DNA of 64,000 nt. Origin: Prochlorococcus sp. AG-363-C02 (GTDB lineage Bacteria > Cyanobacteriota > Cyanobacteriia > PCC-6307 > Cyanobiaceae). Made by a program: the position numbers and the translations under genes. A model generated the notes under the pieces. That model had not been told where the DNA came from. It worked only from the letters and a program-made list of their open reading frames with translations, and ran no database searches. The stretch covers positions 1-64,000 of the forward strand of contig QCFH01000005.1 in assembly GCA_003278345.1 (NCBI GenBank). Reading direction: 5' to 3'. Every line of letters starts with the position of its first letter. Position 1 is the stretch's first letter. Below are positions 1-9,124 of this stretch, piece after piece.

Positions 1-1379
1 GTTATATCTCCTGCACCCATAATTAAAATCAAATCATTTTCATTTGTATGATCACTTAAAATATTTTTTATTTCTGAAAAATCCTTAGAAATAATAATAG
101 GTTTATTTGGAAACTTTTCTAATATATTTTCTCTAAGCTTTGAGTTGCTGATTCCTTTAATTTTAGATTCTCCAGCACTATATATAGGTGCAAGTATGAT
201 AAAGTCGGCTGCTCCTAAGTTGTTTGCAAAATCATCCATCAAATCTTGGAGCCTGCTGTATCTATGTGGTTGAAATATAATAATTAATCGTTTTATTTTT
301 TCTTTTATGATATCTTCTTTCATTATTAAACGAGCCATTGATATCGTTTCTCTTATTTCAGTAGGATGATGAGCATAATCATCAACAATTTTCCTTCCAT
401 TCCATATTCCTTTGAATTCAAACCTTCTACTTGGTCTTTTTAAAAATGAAAGATTTTTATTTATATCAGAAAAACTAATTCCAGATAATCTAGAGGCTGC
501 TATAGCTAACAGGGTGTTATTAAGATTATGATTACCAGGTATATTAATTATTATACTATCAATTAAATTGCCTTTTTCATAATAATTAGCTTCGGTTTTA
601 TTTCCATCCATGCTTATTGGAATTGCAGCAAAATCTATGCCATTAGTTTTTACTGTAGAGCACCAATGTGCTTTTGCTGTAAGATATTTTTGTAGATTAG
701 GACAATCATAATTTGCAATTACATATTGAGAATTATTTGCAAATGTATTCATTGATTTTGTTAATGAATACATATCCTTGTAATGATTTGTATGATCCAG
801 CTCTAGATTAGTTATTACAGCTATATCCCCATTATACTTTATATGAGTTCCATCAGATTCATCAATCTCAGCAATTATAAATTTACTTTTTCCTAAATAT
901 GAATTGCTTTTGTAATGTGGAAGAATTCCTCCAATTATAACGGTTGGGTCTTCATCATTTTTTAAAAATAATGTTGATATGAAACTGCTAGTAGTTGTTT
1001 TTCCATGCGTTCCAGCAACTAAAATAGATTGATATTTCTTTATGAGAAAAGAAAGAATATCTGAACGATGTAATACTTCCAAATTATTTTTATAAGCTTC
1101 CTTTAATTCTGGATTATCTTTTGAAATAGCTGAAGAAATTACAATTACGAAATTTTCTTCATTTAAGTTTTGAAAAATTTGCGTTATATTGGATGATTTT
1201 TGATCATCAAAAATAGTTATACCTATACTTTTAAGCTTTTTCATGACATTATTTTTTCTTTTATCCGAACCAGAAATTGAGTAGCCTCTTTGCTTAAGAA
1301 TAAAAGCAATACCGGACATCCCAATTCCGCCAATCCCAATGAAGTGAAAATGTTGTTTCTTTTTTGAAGTGGTGATCAA
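1..1379 (-). CDS. murC: UDP-N-acetylmuramate--L-alanine ligase (partial, C-terminus cut by window edge)
   Basis: Cytoplasmic Mur ligase that adds L-alanine to UDP-MurNAc, the first amino acid of the peptidoglycan stem peptide. The reading frame on the minus strand is open from about 1379 down to base 1, so roughly 459 residues are visible. MurC is usually 460-490 residues, so only the extreme C-terminus is missing. The N-terminus has the nucleotide-binding turn HFIGIGGIGMSGIA, and the ATP-binding P-loop AGTHGKTTT lies near residue 120. No ATG is available before the conserved region. The start I chose is TTG (LITTSKKKQHF); an in-frame stop lies four codons upstream of it. The gene is divergent from gap2 with about 185 bp between them. 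The assignment is confident; the TTG start is inferred. It is missing from the ORF track because the frame runs off the window. Confidence 0.93.
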   Translation of the reverse strand, partial: MITTSKKKQHFHFIGIGGIGMSGIAFILKQRGYSISGSDKRKNNVMKKLKSIGITIFDDQKSSNITQIFQNLNEENFVIVISSAISKDNPELKEAYKNNLEVLHRSDILSFLIKKYQSILVAGTHGKTTTSSFISTLFLKNDEDPTVIIGGILPHYKSNSYLGKSKFIIAEIDESDGTHIKYNGDIAVITNLELDHTNHYKDMYSLTKSMNTFANNSQYVIANYDCPNLQKYLTAKAHWCSTVKTNGIDFAAIPISMDGNKTEANYYEKGNLIDSIIINIPGNHNLNNTLLAIAASRLSGISFSDINKNLSFLKRPSRRFEFKGIWNGRKIVDDYAHHPTEIRETISMARLIMKEDIIKEKIKRLIIIFQPHRYSRLQDLMDDFANNLGAADFIILAPIYSAGESKIKGISNSKLRENILEKFPNKPIIISKDFSEIKNILSDHTNENDLILIMGAGDI

Positions 1380-1467
1380 ATCGATTCTCTAGACGAATGA
1401 AGAATAACTCTGACCTTCAAAGTACGCTTAATTTTTGAATTTTTGAGTTTATGTTTAACGGTTTTAT

Positions 1468-1501
1468 TGAGGTTTCAGACTTTTTTTCATGAAAAACCTC
1501 A
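1468..1501. promoter_or_regulatory. Inverted repeat upstream of gap2
   Basis: The murC-gap2 divergent spacer contains TGAGGTTT and its exact reverse complement AAACCTCA, separated by 18 bases. Extending inward gives TGAGGTTTCA and TGAAAAACCTCA, an imperfect longer dyad. It ends 64 bp before the gap2 ATG. It has no T-run on either strand that would make it a normal terminator. It could be an operator or a 5'-UTR structure of gap2. Only the symmetry is seen; the function is a guess. Confidence 0.3.
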
Positions 1502-1565
1502 AAAAATTTAGTAATTGCGCCACTTTTCTGTATGATCACAGGCCTTCTTGATTTTGTGTTTTAAA

Positions 1566-2588
1566 ATGACTTTGCGTGTTGCGATTAATGGATTCGGCCG
1601 GATTGGTCGCAACTTCATGAGGTGTTGGTTAAGTCGTGGTGCCAATACCGATCTCGAAGTTGTTGGAGTGAATGTAACTTCAGATCCTAAGACAAATGCT
1701 CATTTGCTCAAGTATGACTCAATTCTTGGTCAAATAAAGGATGCTCAAATTGATTACACTGATGACACCTTTATTATTAACGGTAAGGAAATAAAGTGTT
1801 TTTCTGACAGGAATCCAATGAATCTTCCATGGAAGGAGTGGGGGATAGACCTTGTGATTGAATCAACTGGTGTTTTCAATACTTTTGAAGGAGCTAGTAA
1901 GCATTTACAAGTAGGAGCAAAGAAAGTCATTCTTACAGCTCCTGGTAAGGGTGAAGGTGTGGGTACCTTTGTTGTTGGTGTAAACGCTGATCAATATCGT
2001 CATGATGATTATGACGTTTTGAGTAATGCAAGTTGTACAACTAATTGTCTTGCACCAATAGTCAAGGTTCTTGATCAGTCATTCGGAATAAATAAAGGCT
2101 TGATGACTACAATTCACAGTTATACAGGTGATCAGAGAATTCTTGATAACAGTCATAGAGATCTTAGAAGAGCTCGGGCAGCCGCAATGAATATTGTTCC
2201 TACATCTACTGGTGCTGCAAAGGCAGTGGCTTTGGTGTATCCAGAAATGAAAGGCAAATTAACTGGTATTGCGATGCGTGTTCCAACACCTAATGTTTCC
2301 GCAGTTGATTTGGTATTTGAGTCAGGACGTTCAATTACAGCAGATTCAATAAATGCAGCTCTTAAAACCGCTTCTGAGGGATCTATGAAGGGAATTATTA
2401 AATATGGAGATATACCTCTTGTATCAAGTGATTATGCTGGAACCAATGATTCAACAATAGTTGATACAGATTTAACCATGGCTATTGGAGATAACTTGGG
2501 TAAAGTTGTTGCTTGGTACGATAATGAGTGGGGTTACAGTCAAAGAGTGGTTGATTTAGCTGAAGTTGTGGCAAAAAATTGGAAGTAG
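1566..2588 (+). CDS. gap2: Glyceraldehyde-3-phosphate dehydrogenase, photosynthetic Gap2 type
   Basis: Interconverts 1,3-bisphosphoglycerate and glyceraldehyde-3-phosphate; the Gap2 form serves the Calvin cycle in cyanobacteria and accepts NADPH. The N-terminal Rossmann motif INGFGRIGR lies at residues 7-15. The catalytic SNASCTTN motif places the active-site cysteine at residue 157. The residues after the second strand (NVTSDPKTN) lack the acidic residue that makes glycolytic Gap1 strictly NAD-dependent, which fits Gap2. The ORF track begins seven codons early. I start at the ATG giving [15 protein letters not shown] (340 aa), the family's normal N-terminus. The gene is monocistronic, divergent from murC and convergent with thiL. 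Confidence 0.95.
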   Translation: MTLRVAINGFGRIGRNFMRCWLSRGANTDLEVVGVNVTSDPKTNAHLLKYDSILGQIKDAQIDYTDDTFIINGKEIKCFSDRNPMNLPWKEWGIDLVIESTGVFNTFEGASKHLQVGAKKVILTAPGKGEGVGTFVVGVNADQYRHDDYDVLSNASCTTNCLAPIVKVLDQSFGINKGLMTTIHSYTGDQRILDNSHRDLRRARAAAMNIVPTSTGAAKAVALVYPEMKGKLTGIAMRVPTPNVSAVDLVFESGRSITADSINAALKTASEGSMKGIIKYGDIPLVSSDYAGTNDSTIVDTDLTMAIGDNLGKVVAWYDNEWGYSQRVVDLAEVVAKNWK

Positions 2589-2607
2589 AAATTTAAAGCA
2601 AATTAAT

Positions 2608-3609
2608 TTAAAAGTGTCTAAAGGTTTCTTTGGAAACTCTATGAACTGGTTTTCCATCTGCCCAGAAAACCTCAGGAGGTCCTTCTTCTATTTTTCCTAT
2701 AGCTTTGCTGTCGGGTATTAAATTTAGCCATTCTTTGGCCCACTGAGGTGGAAGACTCACTACCAATTCAAAATCCTCACCGCCTTCTAGACACCATTCC
2801 ATCCATTGCTTTCCTTGTGGCCAGTGAGAATGCATAGGCAGTTCTTTTATATCAATAATTGCTTTGCAATTGCTACTATTGCAGATGCATTGGATTGCTT
2901 CTAATAATCCATCACTGCTGTCAGTTGCTGCTGCTCTCCAGAGCATATTTGAAGGTTTACAGCTTAATAGCTTTGATAGAGCATCTAGAGGCGGCATGGG
3001 CCGTTTGTGAGCCTGTATAGCACTTTGAATTAATAAATCATTTATTTTTATAGATTTAGTTAAAGGATCAGATAAGAGTAAACCCAGTCCTAATCGACTA
3101 AGGCCATGGTTTCCACTGGTAACTAAATAATCTCCAGGTCGAGCATTGGAGCGATGAAGATTTAAAGGACCTTGAGTGCCTATTGCAGTTATAGAAAGAA
3201 TCTTTTGATTTCCGCAGGAGCAGTCTCCTCCAAGTAATTTCCCACCAAATTTTTCTAAAGCACTATTTATTCCTGCATATGCAGCTTCCACCCAATCCCA
3301 CGATGTTGAAGAGGGTGCTACTAATCCAACTGTAATTCCTATAATTTTTTCTACACCACTGCAAGCAAGGTCCGATAAATTAATTGCGACTGCTTTCCAA
3401 CCAGCATCTTCTGGAGATAATGTTTCTTCACGAAAGTGAATGTCTTCCACAATAAGATCAGTATTAATTATTAAATTTTTACCGTAAGTATTAATTAAGG
3501 CTGTGTCGTCATCTATTTGTCCAATACTCATATATTTTTTAAGGCGATTTAAAATTTCCTTTTCGCCAATATTTGCAAGCGATTCGACTAATTTGTTTGC
3601 TTTAGGCAT
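2608..3609 (-). CDS. thiL: Thiamine-monophosphate kinase
   Basis: Phosphorylates thiamine monophosphate to the active cofactor thiamine pyrophosphate. About 333 residues, of normal family length. It shows the PurM/AIR-synthase-like fold signatures: DDTALI near residue 37, TDLIVEDIHF shortly after it, and a glycine-rich GGDCSCG segment in place of the usual GGDT. The conserved ATDSSDGL and CLEGGEDFELV motifs lie in the second half. Start [10 protein letters not shown] is preferred; an alternative ATG two codons earlier (3615) gives MHMPK. The start overlaps the end of the upstream cyclophilin gene by about 8 bases, so the two are probably co-transcribed. It is convergent with gap2. Confidence 0.93.
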   Translation of the reverse strand: MPKANKLVESLANIGEKEILNRLKKYMSIGQIDDDTALINTYGKNLIINTDLIVEDIHFREETLSPEDAGWKAVAINLSDLACSGVEKIIGITVGLVAPSSTSWDWVEAAYAGINSALEKFGGKLLGGDCSCGNQKILSITAIGTQGPLNLHRSNARPGDYLVTSGNHGLSRLGLGLLLSDPLTKSIKINDLLIQSAIQAHKRPMPPLDALSKLLSCKPSNMLWRAAATDSSDGLLEAIQCICNSSNCKAIIDIKELPMHSHWPQGKQWMEWCLEGGEDFELVVSLPPQWAKEWLNLIPDSKAIGKIEEGPPEVFWADGKPVHRVSKETFRHF

Positions 3610-4681
3610 GTGCAAGTAATTTATCTAAACCCTGAGTGACTTTTATGGAAATTATTTGATCGTTTACTCCTAAATTGTTAAGTATTTCTTCTCCTTCAAC
3701 TACATATCCAAAAGCTGCATTATTGCCATCAATTAAATTTCTTCCTGCTGGATTTAATTCTGCTTCATACAGAAAAAAGAAAAATTGAGATGATCCATCA
3801 TCAAGTGCTTCTCCAGAATGAGCCCAACCAAGAGTTCCAAGAGTTGCAAATGGTAAGACTGGTGTCTCTGTATAAAGACCAGCTTCTTCAAATGTTTGAT
3901 TGTAAAGAGTTTCTTCTCTATTAGGAACTCTTATTTCAAGAGGAATATGCCGCTCATTTTTTGTCTCTGGATCTACATACCCTATTGCTGATCCCTTAGG
4001 GTCCCCAGTCTGTAGTACAAAGAATTCTTCAGCCCTATTCATAGGCAGTCCATCATAAAATCCTTTATTGGCTAAATCGATAAATGATCCTGCTGTTAGG
4101 GGAGCATTAAATCCATCTATTACAGCGTAGAGAGTTCCCTTACTGGTTTTAATATCTACATTCGCTCTACCTAGAAGGCGCGGAAGATCATCAAATTCAT
4201 TGGGGATTTTATGGGGGAATTTTTCAGGCAAAATTAGTGCCTCTATTTCTCCAATTTCTTTAAGGGCTTTCCGGCGAATTTCTATGAATCTATTTTTATT
4301 TTTATTGCTTGATGCTTCGTTAAGGTTTGTTAGATCTGTTTTTAGTTCTGAGATAATTTGCTCACCCTTTTTCTTATCTTCCAAAGGTATAGCTTGTATT
4401 ATTTCATTTTTCTGTGTGTTGACCAAAAATAGGCTTCTTGAAGAAGCTTGATTAATGGCAGGCCATCTATTTCCTCTTATAAGGTCACTAGTATCTTCAA
4501 GAGTGTGTTGAATTTCTCTTATTTGTCTTTGATCTATAGGAAGAGAATTCCTTAGAATTGCATAAGGATCTTTAACCCTATTTCCTGTCGGAAGAGCTGC
4601 TTCAGCAGGCTCTAAATAGACAAAAACGTTTGCAATAGAAAACAGTGTTAAGAGAATTAGGAAGAGAAATTTTTTTGTCAT
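3602..4681 (-). CDS. Cyclophilin-type peptidyl-prolyl isomerase, probably thylakoid-lumenal (TLP40-like)
   Basis: 359-residue exported protein. A hydrophobic signal peptide ([19 protein letters not shown]) followed by an AEA-like cleavage region directs it out of the cytoplasm. An all-helical segment, rich in charged residues, spans about residues 40-165. The C-terminal half is a cyclophilin fold, with [14 protein letters not shown], a VLQTGDPKG element and the late [11 protein letters not shown] segment. This layout matches the plant and cyanobacterial TLP40/Sll0408-type lumenal isomerases associated with photosystem II turnover. That family link is known; the role in this strain is inferred. 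It is divergent from efp with 63 bp between starts and overlaps thiL at its 3' end. Confidence 0.85.
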   Translation of the reverse strand: MTKKFLFLILLTLFSIANVFVYLEPAEAALPTGNRVKDPYAILRNSLPIDQRQIREIQHTLEDTSDLIRGNRWPAINQASSRSLFLVNTQKNEIIQAIPLEDKKKGEQIISELKTDLTNLNEASSNKNKNRFIEIRRKALKEIGEIEALILPEKFPHKIPNEFDDLPRLLGRANVDIKTSKGTLYAVIDGFNAPLTAGSFIDLANKGFYDGLPMNRAEEFFVLQTGDPKGSAIGYVDPETKNERHIPLEIRVPNREETLYNQTFEEAGLYTETPVLPFATLGTLGWAHSGEALDDGSSQFFFFLYEAELNPAGRNLIDGNNAAFGYVVEGEEILNNLGVNDQIISIKVTQGLDKLLAHA

Positions 4682-4744
4682 GTGATTTTCAACTCATGCA
4701 TAACTTTGGCACAGTCTTATGATCGCGTGGTATGTTCAGCGGAA

Positions 4745-5305
4745 ATGATTTCAAGTAACGACTTCCGTACTGGTACCACTATTGAGTTAGATGGTTCTGT
4801 GTGGCGGGTAATAGAATTCTTACATGTTAAACCTGGTAAGGGTTCTGCATTTGTTCGTACTAAATTAAAAGGAGTACAGACTGGGAGTGTTGTAGAAAAA
4901 ACTTTTCGAGCTGGAGAAATGGTGCCCCAAGCTTTACTTGAAAAAGCTACACTTCAACATACATACATGGAATCAGGGGATTATGTATTTATGGATATGA
5001 GTAGTTATGAAGAAACAAGACTTACTGCTCAACAAATTGGTGAAAGCAGGAAATATCTGAAAGAGGGTATGGAAGTAAATGTTGTGTCATGGAATGACAA
5101 ACCACTTGAGGTAGAGTTACCAAATTCTGTTGTACTTGAGATAAAAGAAACTGATCCTGGAGTTAAGGGAGATACTGCAACAGGAGGTACAAAACCGGCG
5201 ATTCTTGAAACTGGTGCACAAATTATGGTTCCCTTATTTATTTCAGTAGGTGAGAAGATCAAAGTTGATACCCGCAATGATAGTTATCTAGGTCGGGAGA
5301 ACTAA
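4745..5305 (+). CDS. efp: Elongation factor P
   Basis: Binds the ribosome between the P and E sites and relieves stalling at polyproline stretches. The three-domain protein is 186 residues. The conserved loop VKPGKGSAF carries Lys32, the position that is post-translationally modified in many bacteria. The ORF track starts 21 codons too early; the true N-terminus is [15 protein letters not shown], which matches the family. The downstream accB ATG follows the stop by five bases, the usual cyanobacterial efp-accB pair. No EpmA/EpmB-type modification gene is visible in this window. Confidence 0.96.
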   Translation: MISSNDFRTGTTIELDGSVWRVIEFLHVKPGKGSAFVRTKLKGVQTGSVVEKTFRAGEMVPQALLEKATLQHTYMESGDYVFMDMSSYEETRLTAQQIGESRKYLKEGMEVNVVSWNDKPLEVELPNSVVLEIKETDPGVKGDTATGGTKPAILETGAQIMVPLFISVGEKIKVDTRNDSYLGREN

Positions 5306-5310
5306 TACAA

Positions 5311-5814
5311 ATGAATCTTGATCACAAACAACTTGATCATCTTTTGGCTACTTTGGCCGATAGTGATATTCAAGAATTCTGTTTAGAGGGAAAGGATTTC
5401 CGACTGGAAATCAAGAGAAATTTGCCTTCTCCCTCAGGTCCAACTTTAGTAAATGTGCCTTCTGCTTCTAATGAAATAGCACAAGTTGTTGTACCACCTG
5501 TAGCAGCAGCATCTGCTCCAGTTAATGATTCTTTAGGAACTCCTCCTCCAGCGGCTGCATCTACAAAGGGAGAATTTATTGAGATTACGGCTCCTATGGT
5601 TGGTACTTTTTATAGAGCTCCTGCACCAGGAGAGCCTGTTTTTGTAGAAGTGGGGTCTAGAATTTCTGTTGGCCAAACGGTATGCATTTTAGAAGCGATG
5701 AAATTAATGAATGAATTGGAATCAGAATTAAGTGGCGAAGTAGTTGAAATTCTTGTGGAAAATGGAACTCCAGTTGAATTTGGTCAGCCTTTAATAAAAG
5801 TTAGACCTGCTTAG
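5311..5814 (+). CDS. accB: Biotin carboxyl carrier protein of acetyl-CoA carboxylase
   Basis: Carries the biotin that is carboxylated by AccC, which is also in this window near 52 kb, and passes the carboxyl group to acetyl-CoA for fatty acid synthesis. The protein is 167 residues. An N-terminal domain is followed by an Ala/Pro-rich linker (about residues 45-85) and a C-terminal biotinyl domain with the canonical CILEAMKLMNE, whose lysine is the biotinylation site. It is co-directional with efp five bases upstream. The last four bases overlap the end of convergent pdxA. Confidence 0.96.
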   Translation: MNLDHKQLDHLLATLADSDIQEFCLEGKDFRLEIKRNLPSPSGPTLVNVPSASNEIAQVVVPPVAAASAPVNDSLGTPPPAAASTKGEFIEITAPMVGTFYRAPAPGEPVFVEVGSRISVGQTVCILEAMKLMNELESELSGEVVEILVENGTPVEFGQPLIKVRPA

Positions 5815-6842
5815 TTTGTTATTGATAGTTCCCAGGCTGTTTTAATGGCAGAAAGCATACTCTCTGGCTTTGCTATTCCTTTACCTGCAATATCTAAACC
5901 AGTTCCATGATCTGGTGAAGTTCTTAAAAATGGCAATCCTAGAGTCGTATTTACTGCATGATCAAATGCAATAATTTTGATTGGAATTAAACCTTGATCA
6001 TGATAGAGAGCAAGAATTCCATCAGGGCAAATTACCTTTTCATTTTCTTGCCAAGCTTTTCCCGCTGAAATCCAGCAAGTATCTGGAGGCATAGGTCCAT
6101 TTAGTGTTATATCTGGATTTTCTTTTCTCCAAGTGTTTAAGGTTGGTATTAACCATTGAATTTCTTCGCACCCTAGATTCCCATTCTCTCCTGCATGTGG
6201 ATTTAGTCCTGCTATAGACAACTCTGGCACGGTTTTAAATTTTCTACAAAAAGCTAATAAAGTATCCAATTTTTCTTTTATCAACTCTGGGGAAAGAGCA
6301 TCAGGAATATCAGAAAAAGGAATGTGAGTTGTTGCTAAAAGAGTATTCAGCCTCCAATTATTATGTGGTGATTTTGCTGTAAATAGCATTGAAGGACTTC
6401 GGACGCTAGATAATTCAGCCAATCTTTCTGTTTGACCTGGATAACAGTATCCAGCAGAATGCCAAGCGAATTTTGCAATTGGAGCAGTAACTAAAGCTCT
6501 CCCATTTTTTTCAAGAACAATTTCTGCAGCTCTTGTTAACCAATTAAATGAAGCTGACCCTGTTTTTTTATTAGCTTCTCCTTCTTTAATCTCATCATCC
6601 AAGGGAATGTCCTCAAAATCTAGCTTGGATGGATTGGCTAAAGGTTTTACACCCTGAGATTTCAATTTGGAAAAAATAACTTCCACATTTTGTTTACAGC
6701 CAACTAGTAAAGGATGCATATCCTTAGGTAAGTCATCATTTCCTAGTGCTTTTAGCGTTACTTCAATTCCTATCCCTGCTGGGTCACCCAACGCTATAAC
6801 AACGCGGTTTTTTGCTTCAACGTGTGTATCTGTATTTTTCAT
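5811..6842 (-). CDS. pdxA: 4-hydroxythreonine-4-phosphate dehydrogenase
   Basis: Oxidises 4-phosphohydroxy-L-threonine in the DXP-dependent pyridoxal-5'-phosphate pathway. 343 residues, the family's normal length. It has the N-terminal VIALGDPAGIGIEVTLKAL, and the metal- and substrate-binding segments LYHDQGLIPIK and SPDHGTGLDIAGKG. The ATG overlaps by two bases the ATG of a small plus-strand ORF, so the promoter of each lies inside the other's reading frame or 5' region. Its 3' end overlaps accB by four bases. Confidence 0.95.
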   Translation of the reverse strand: MKNTDTHVEAKNRVVIALGDPAGIGIEVTLKALGNDDLPKDMHPLLVGCKQNVEVIFSKLKSQGVKPLANPSKLDFEDIPLDDEIKEGEANKKTGSASFNWLTRAAEIVLEKNGRALVTAPIAKFAWHSAGYCYPGQTERLAELSSVRSPSMLFTAKSPHNNWRLNTLLATTHIPFSDIPDALSPELIKEKLDTLLAFCRKFKTVPELSIAGLNPHAGENGNLGCEEIQWLIPTLNTWRKENPDITLNGPMPPDTCWISAGKAWQENEKVICPDGILALYHDQGLIPIKIIAFDHAVNTTLGLPFLRTSPDHGTGLDIAGKGIAKPESMLSAIKTAWELSITN

Positions 6843-7053
6843 GTTTCGCTTACTTTTTTTAATTTTGCTTAGTTACAGTATCGCCAGTGGAATGCGAGAT
6901 GGGTGGTTGATTATTAAGTGGAGTCGCTTCTTTCATACGATTGGTTTTACTAAAGTTGATCCCAATAAACCTATGAACTGGTCAGAGTTTATTATTAACA
7001 ATTTAGATAGAGATTCATTTAATGAATCAAAGGATAAATCATTAGCTGAATGA
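6841..7053 (+). CDS. Small hypothetical protein with N-terminal hydrophobic segment
   Basis: A 70-residue ORF read from the ATG that overlaps the pdxA start in divergent orientation. The ORF track's 128-aa version runs into pdxA antisense and is too long. The N-terminus (MFRLLFLILLSYSIASG) looks like a signal or anchor helix. The rest is polar, with a WLIIKWSRFFHTIGF stretch and an acidic C-terminus. The stop lies 12 bases inside the end of the convergent SDR gene. I do not recognise the family. The plausible composition and the tight packing with neighbours support a real gene, but evidence of conservation is needed. Confidence 0.55.
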   Translation: MFRLLFLILLSYSIASGMRDGWLIIKWSRFFHTIGFTKVDPNKPMNWSEFIINNLDRDSFNESKDKSLAE

Positions 7054-7935
7054 TTTAAAGCAATCATTAAGACCAGATTTATAGTCAGAATGAATTAGAT
7101 TATAACCTAATATATTGCATAGAGTTGTATTACTTACCTTTCTATTCTCTTGCCAAAATGAACGTGCTATAGGACTCATATTTTTAGTTGCAATTTCAAA
7201 GGATTCAATACGAGGTAGAGGAATTTTTAATAGATTTGCCGCGTAAGTTAATACTTCAACATTATTAGCAGGATTATCATCAGCTATGTTAATAATTTTA
7301 GGGGTAATGCCATCAGAGAATAAATTTATAAGATGTATAATTGATCCCGCAATATCATCAATATGAATTCTAGAAAATACTTGCCCTGGCTTATGCACCA
7401 TAGTGTTTTTATTTTTTTTAATTGCTTCTAAGGCAGATCTTCCTGGACCATATATTCCTGGTAATCTTAATATTTGTAGTGGTAAGTTTAGGGATTGCCA
7501 TTCTCTCTCACAAGATAAACGTCTAATACTTCTTTCTTGTGTTGGGCAAGTAATGCTATTTTCATTTACCCATTCCCCTTTATAGTCCCCATATACTCCT
7601 GTAGTAGATAAATAACCCACCCATTTTAGAGGAATTTTTTTTAATATTTTTCCAAATCTATATATAACAGGATCTTGTCCAAGTTTATTAGGAGGAATGC
7701 AACTAATTATATGAGTAACATCATCAAAAATTGTTTCGGATATTAAAGCTTTATTTTCACTATCAAATTCAAAATCCGCCCCAATATTTTTTATATTTCT
7801 ACGACTACAAAGGACCTTTGCTCCTAGGGCTCTAGCAACTTTCGCAATGTGTTGACCGCTATAGCCGCCCCCAAAGATAAGAATCTTTGTTCTTGACGGT
7901 AACGATTTGGAAGACTTGACAACTTCTTCTAGCAT
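7042..7935 (-). CDS. NAD(P)-dependent epimerase/dehydratase-like protein (SDR family)
   Basis: 297-residue extended-SDR-like protein. The N-terminal nucleotide-binding motif ILIFGGGYSGQHIAK is of the YeeZ/atypical type (GGGYSG rather than GxxGxxG). A central TTGVYGDYKGEW segment holds the T and YxxxK-like elements, and LRLPGIYGPGRSAL is typical of nucleotide-sugar epimerase relatives. The substrate is unknown. The ATG overlaps by two bases the ATG of a divergent 84-aa ORF. The 3' end overlaps the stop of the 70-aa ORF. Confidence 0.8.
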   Translation of the reverse strand: MLEEVVKSSKSLPSRTKILIFGGGYSGQHIAKVARALGAKVLCSRRNIKNIGADFEFDSENKALISETIFDDVTHIISCIPPNKLGQDPVIYRFGKILKKIPLKWVGYLSTTGVYGDYKGEWVNENSITCPTQERSIRRLSCEREWQSLNLPLQILRLPGIYGPGRSALEAIKKNKNTMVHKPGQVFSRIHIDDIAGSIIHLINLFSDGITPKIINIADDNPANNVEVLTYAANLLKIPLPRIESFEIATKNMSPIARSFWQENRKVSNTTLCNILGYNLIHSDYKSGLNDCFKSFS

Positions 7936-8188
7936 GAGTACAAATGTATTACTGAATGTTTTTTCAATGAATAGTTTTTCTTCTCGGGCTTTTGTATCTA
8001 CTGATGATTACAGTAGCCAAGTTTCTAAAAACAATTGTGACATAGAAGAACGAAGTCGATTCCAATTTATTGTAGGAATGATGATTTTTTGTATGGGATT
8101 AGCGGTTTTCTTTGCTCCTGAGCAGCCTAAGCAATACGCTTCTATTTGTGAGAAATATAATACAGTCAATGCTTGCCAAGTTTGGTAA
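7934..8188 (+). CDS. Small single-span membrane protein, hypothetical
   Basis: 84-residue ORF from the ATG that overlaps the SDR start codon divergently; a second in-frame ATG (MNSFSSRAF) lies 12 codons in. The N-terminal part is polar and serine-rich. A segment IEERSRFQFIVGMMIFCMG leads into one membrane helix, and a short tail ends in NACQVW. Two cysteines in the tail could form a disulfide. No known family is recognised. The stop is three bases from the stop of convergent HNH gene. The composition, with a clear helix and charged flank, looks like a real protein. Confidence 0.6.
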   Translation: MSTNVLLNVFSMNSFSSRAFVSTDDYSSQVSKNNCDIEERSRFQFIVGMMIFCMGLAVFFAPEQPKQYASICEKYNTVNACQVW

Positions 8189-8191
8189 TTC

Positions 8192-8605
8192 TCAGGCTGC
8201 TTTTACGTCAAAATCATTATTTTTTGAATGTTTATCTAAATTTCCATCTCTTGAATTATTCTTTGGCTTTGCCCACTGTAGCAATCTTATTCCTAGCCTA
8301 AGATCTCCTTCTATCCAAGCTCGTATTGCCATTGCTCTTCTTGGGTCATAAAAACGTTGATTTCTATACCAGAAAAATACTTCTGAGTCTGATTTGCTGC
8401 CATTGCAAGATAAGCATGCAGGTACGCAATTATTAGTAATACTCACACCTCCTTTACTCAGTGGATTTATATGGTCTATTGATTCGGATTTTTTGCCACA
8501 ATATATGCACGATTGACCTGTAAACTTATGAAGTGATTTCCTCCAACGTCTGTCTTGTAACTTTGGGCACAAATCTTCTAAGAAAACCGCATCCCTGTTA
8601 TGCAT
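8192..8605 (-). CDS. HNH endonuclease-domain protein
   Basis: 137 residues. The central HNH fold has CIYCGKKSESIDHINPLSKG followed by NNCVPACLSCNGSKSD. This gives two CxxC zinc pairs, the metal-binding DH and the NxxK-like end of the motif. Basic residues before it (RRWRKSLHKF) and the aromatic RNQRFYDPRRAMAIRAW tail are outside the nuclease core. It has no methylase, integrase or intron context, and it sits among core genes. It therefore looks like a resident cyanobacterial protein rather than a homing element; that reading is inference. The cellular substrate is unknown. Confidence 0.85.
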   Translation of the reverse strand: MHNRDAVFLEDLCPKLQDRRWRKSLHKFTGQSCIYCGKKSESIDHINPLSKGGVSITNNCVPACLSCNGSKSDSEVFFWYRNQRFYDPRRAMAIRAWIEGDLRLGIRLLQWAKPKNNSRDGNLDKHSKNNDFDVKAA

Positions 8606-8725
8606 TAGAGATATTTATTTAATAATATTCTGCCTTATTTGACTGTTGAGTCAACTTTATAATCGATGCAACTGATGAAAATTATTTAACAAAATTAATT
8701 CAAGCAAATTTTTTTGAGACATTTT

Positions 8726-9124
8726 TTAGTAGCTATACCTATCTTCTATATACTCTTCTGTTTCGTTTTCTTTATCTGAGTTACTATCGCTTGGAATCAT
8801 ATCTTCAGGCTTAGGTTTGGGATAAAGATCGCCAAGAAATTGAATGCAATCATCGTATTTTTCAGTATTTCCAACAACTTGCTGAACAATAATTGTTGCC
8901 GCTTGTTTCGGTGAAATTTTAAACAACCCTCCTCTTTCATTTTTTAGAGATGTATAGGCTGCTTGCCAGCTGGCTTCATGTGTATTTCCACCGTTTCTCA
9001 TCACACAGTAAATATCAACTGCTTGAGAACCAGCTTTAGCTGTTTCACCTCCAACGACAGATGCTATTGTCAGAACTCCTATTGATAATGGAAGTAAAAT
9101 GAGATTCTTTTGTCGACGCATCAC
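8726..9124 (-). CDS. Secreted small protein of unknown function
   Basis: 132 residues. An RRQK basic start and hydrophobic LLPLSIGVLTIASVVGG stretch ending near TAKA form a convincing signal peptide. The mature part begins GSQAVDIYCVMRNGG and has two cysteines (in IYCVMR and YDDCIQFL) that may pair outside the cytoplasm. The C-terminus is highly acidic (DSNSDKENETEEYIED). I do not recognise a characterised family. A second ATG directly after the first gives a one-residue start ambiguity. It is alone between the HNH gene and a 326-bp AT-rich gap. Confidence 0.7.
   Translation of the reverse strand: MMRRQKNLILLPLSIGVLTIASVVGGETAKAGSQAVDIYCVMRNGGNTHEASWQAAYTSLKNERGGLFKISPKQAATIIVQQVVGNTEKYDDCIQFLGDLYPKPKPEDMIPSDSNSDKENETEEYIEDRYSY

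Noticed and set aside
4200-4451. 83-aa plus-strand ORF
   Set aside because: Lies wholly antisense within the cyclophilin gene and has shadow composition.
8112-8351. 79-aa plus-strand ORF
   Set aside because: Overlaps the end of the 84-aa gene and the antisense of the HNH gene; no independent support.
8192-8605. HNH gene as a homing endonuclease or mobile element
   Set aside because: No intron, inverted repeats, integrase or target duplication around it, and neighbours are packed normally.
8642-8660. TTGACT-GTTG-AGTCAA palindrome between the HNH and secreted-protein genes
   Set aside because: A perfect 6-bp dyad but without a T-run or other signal, so not called as a terminator or operator.
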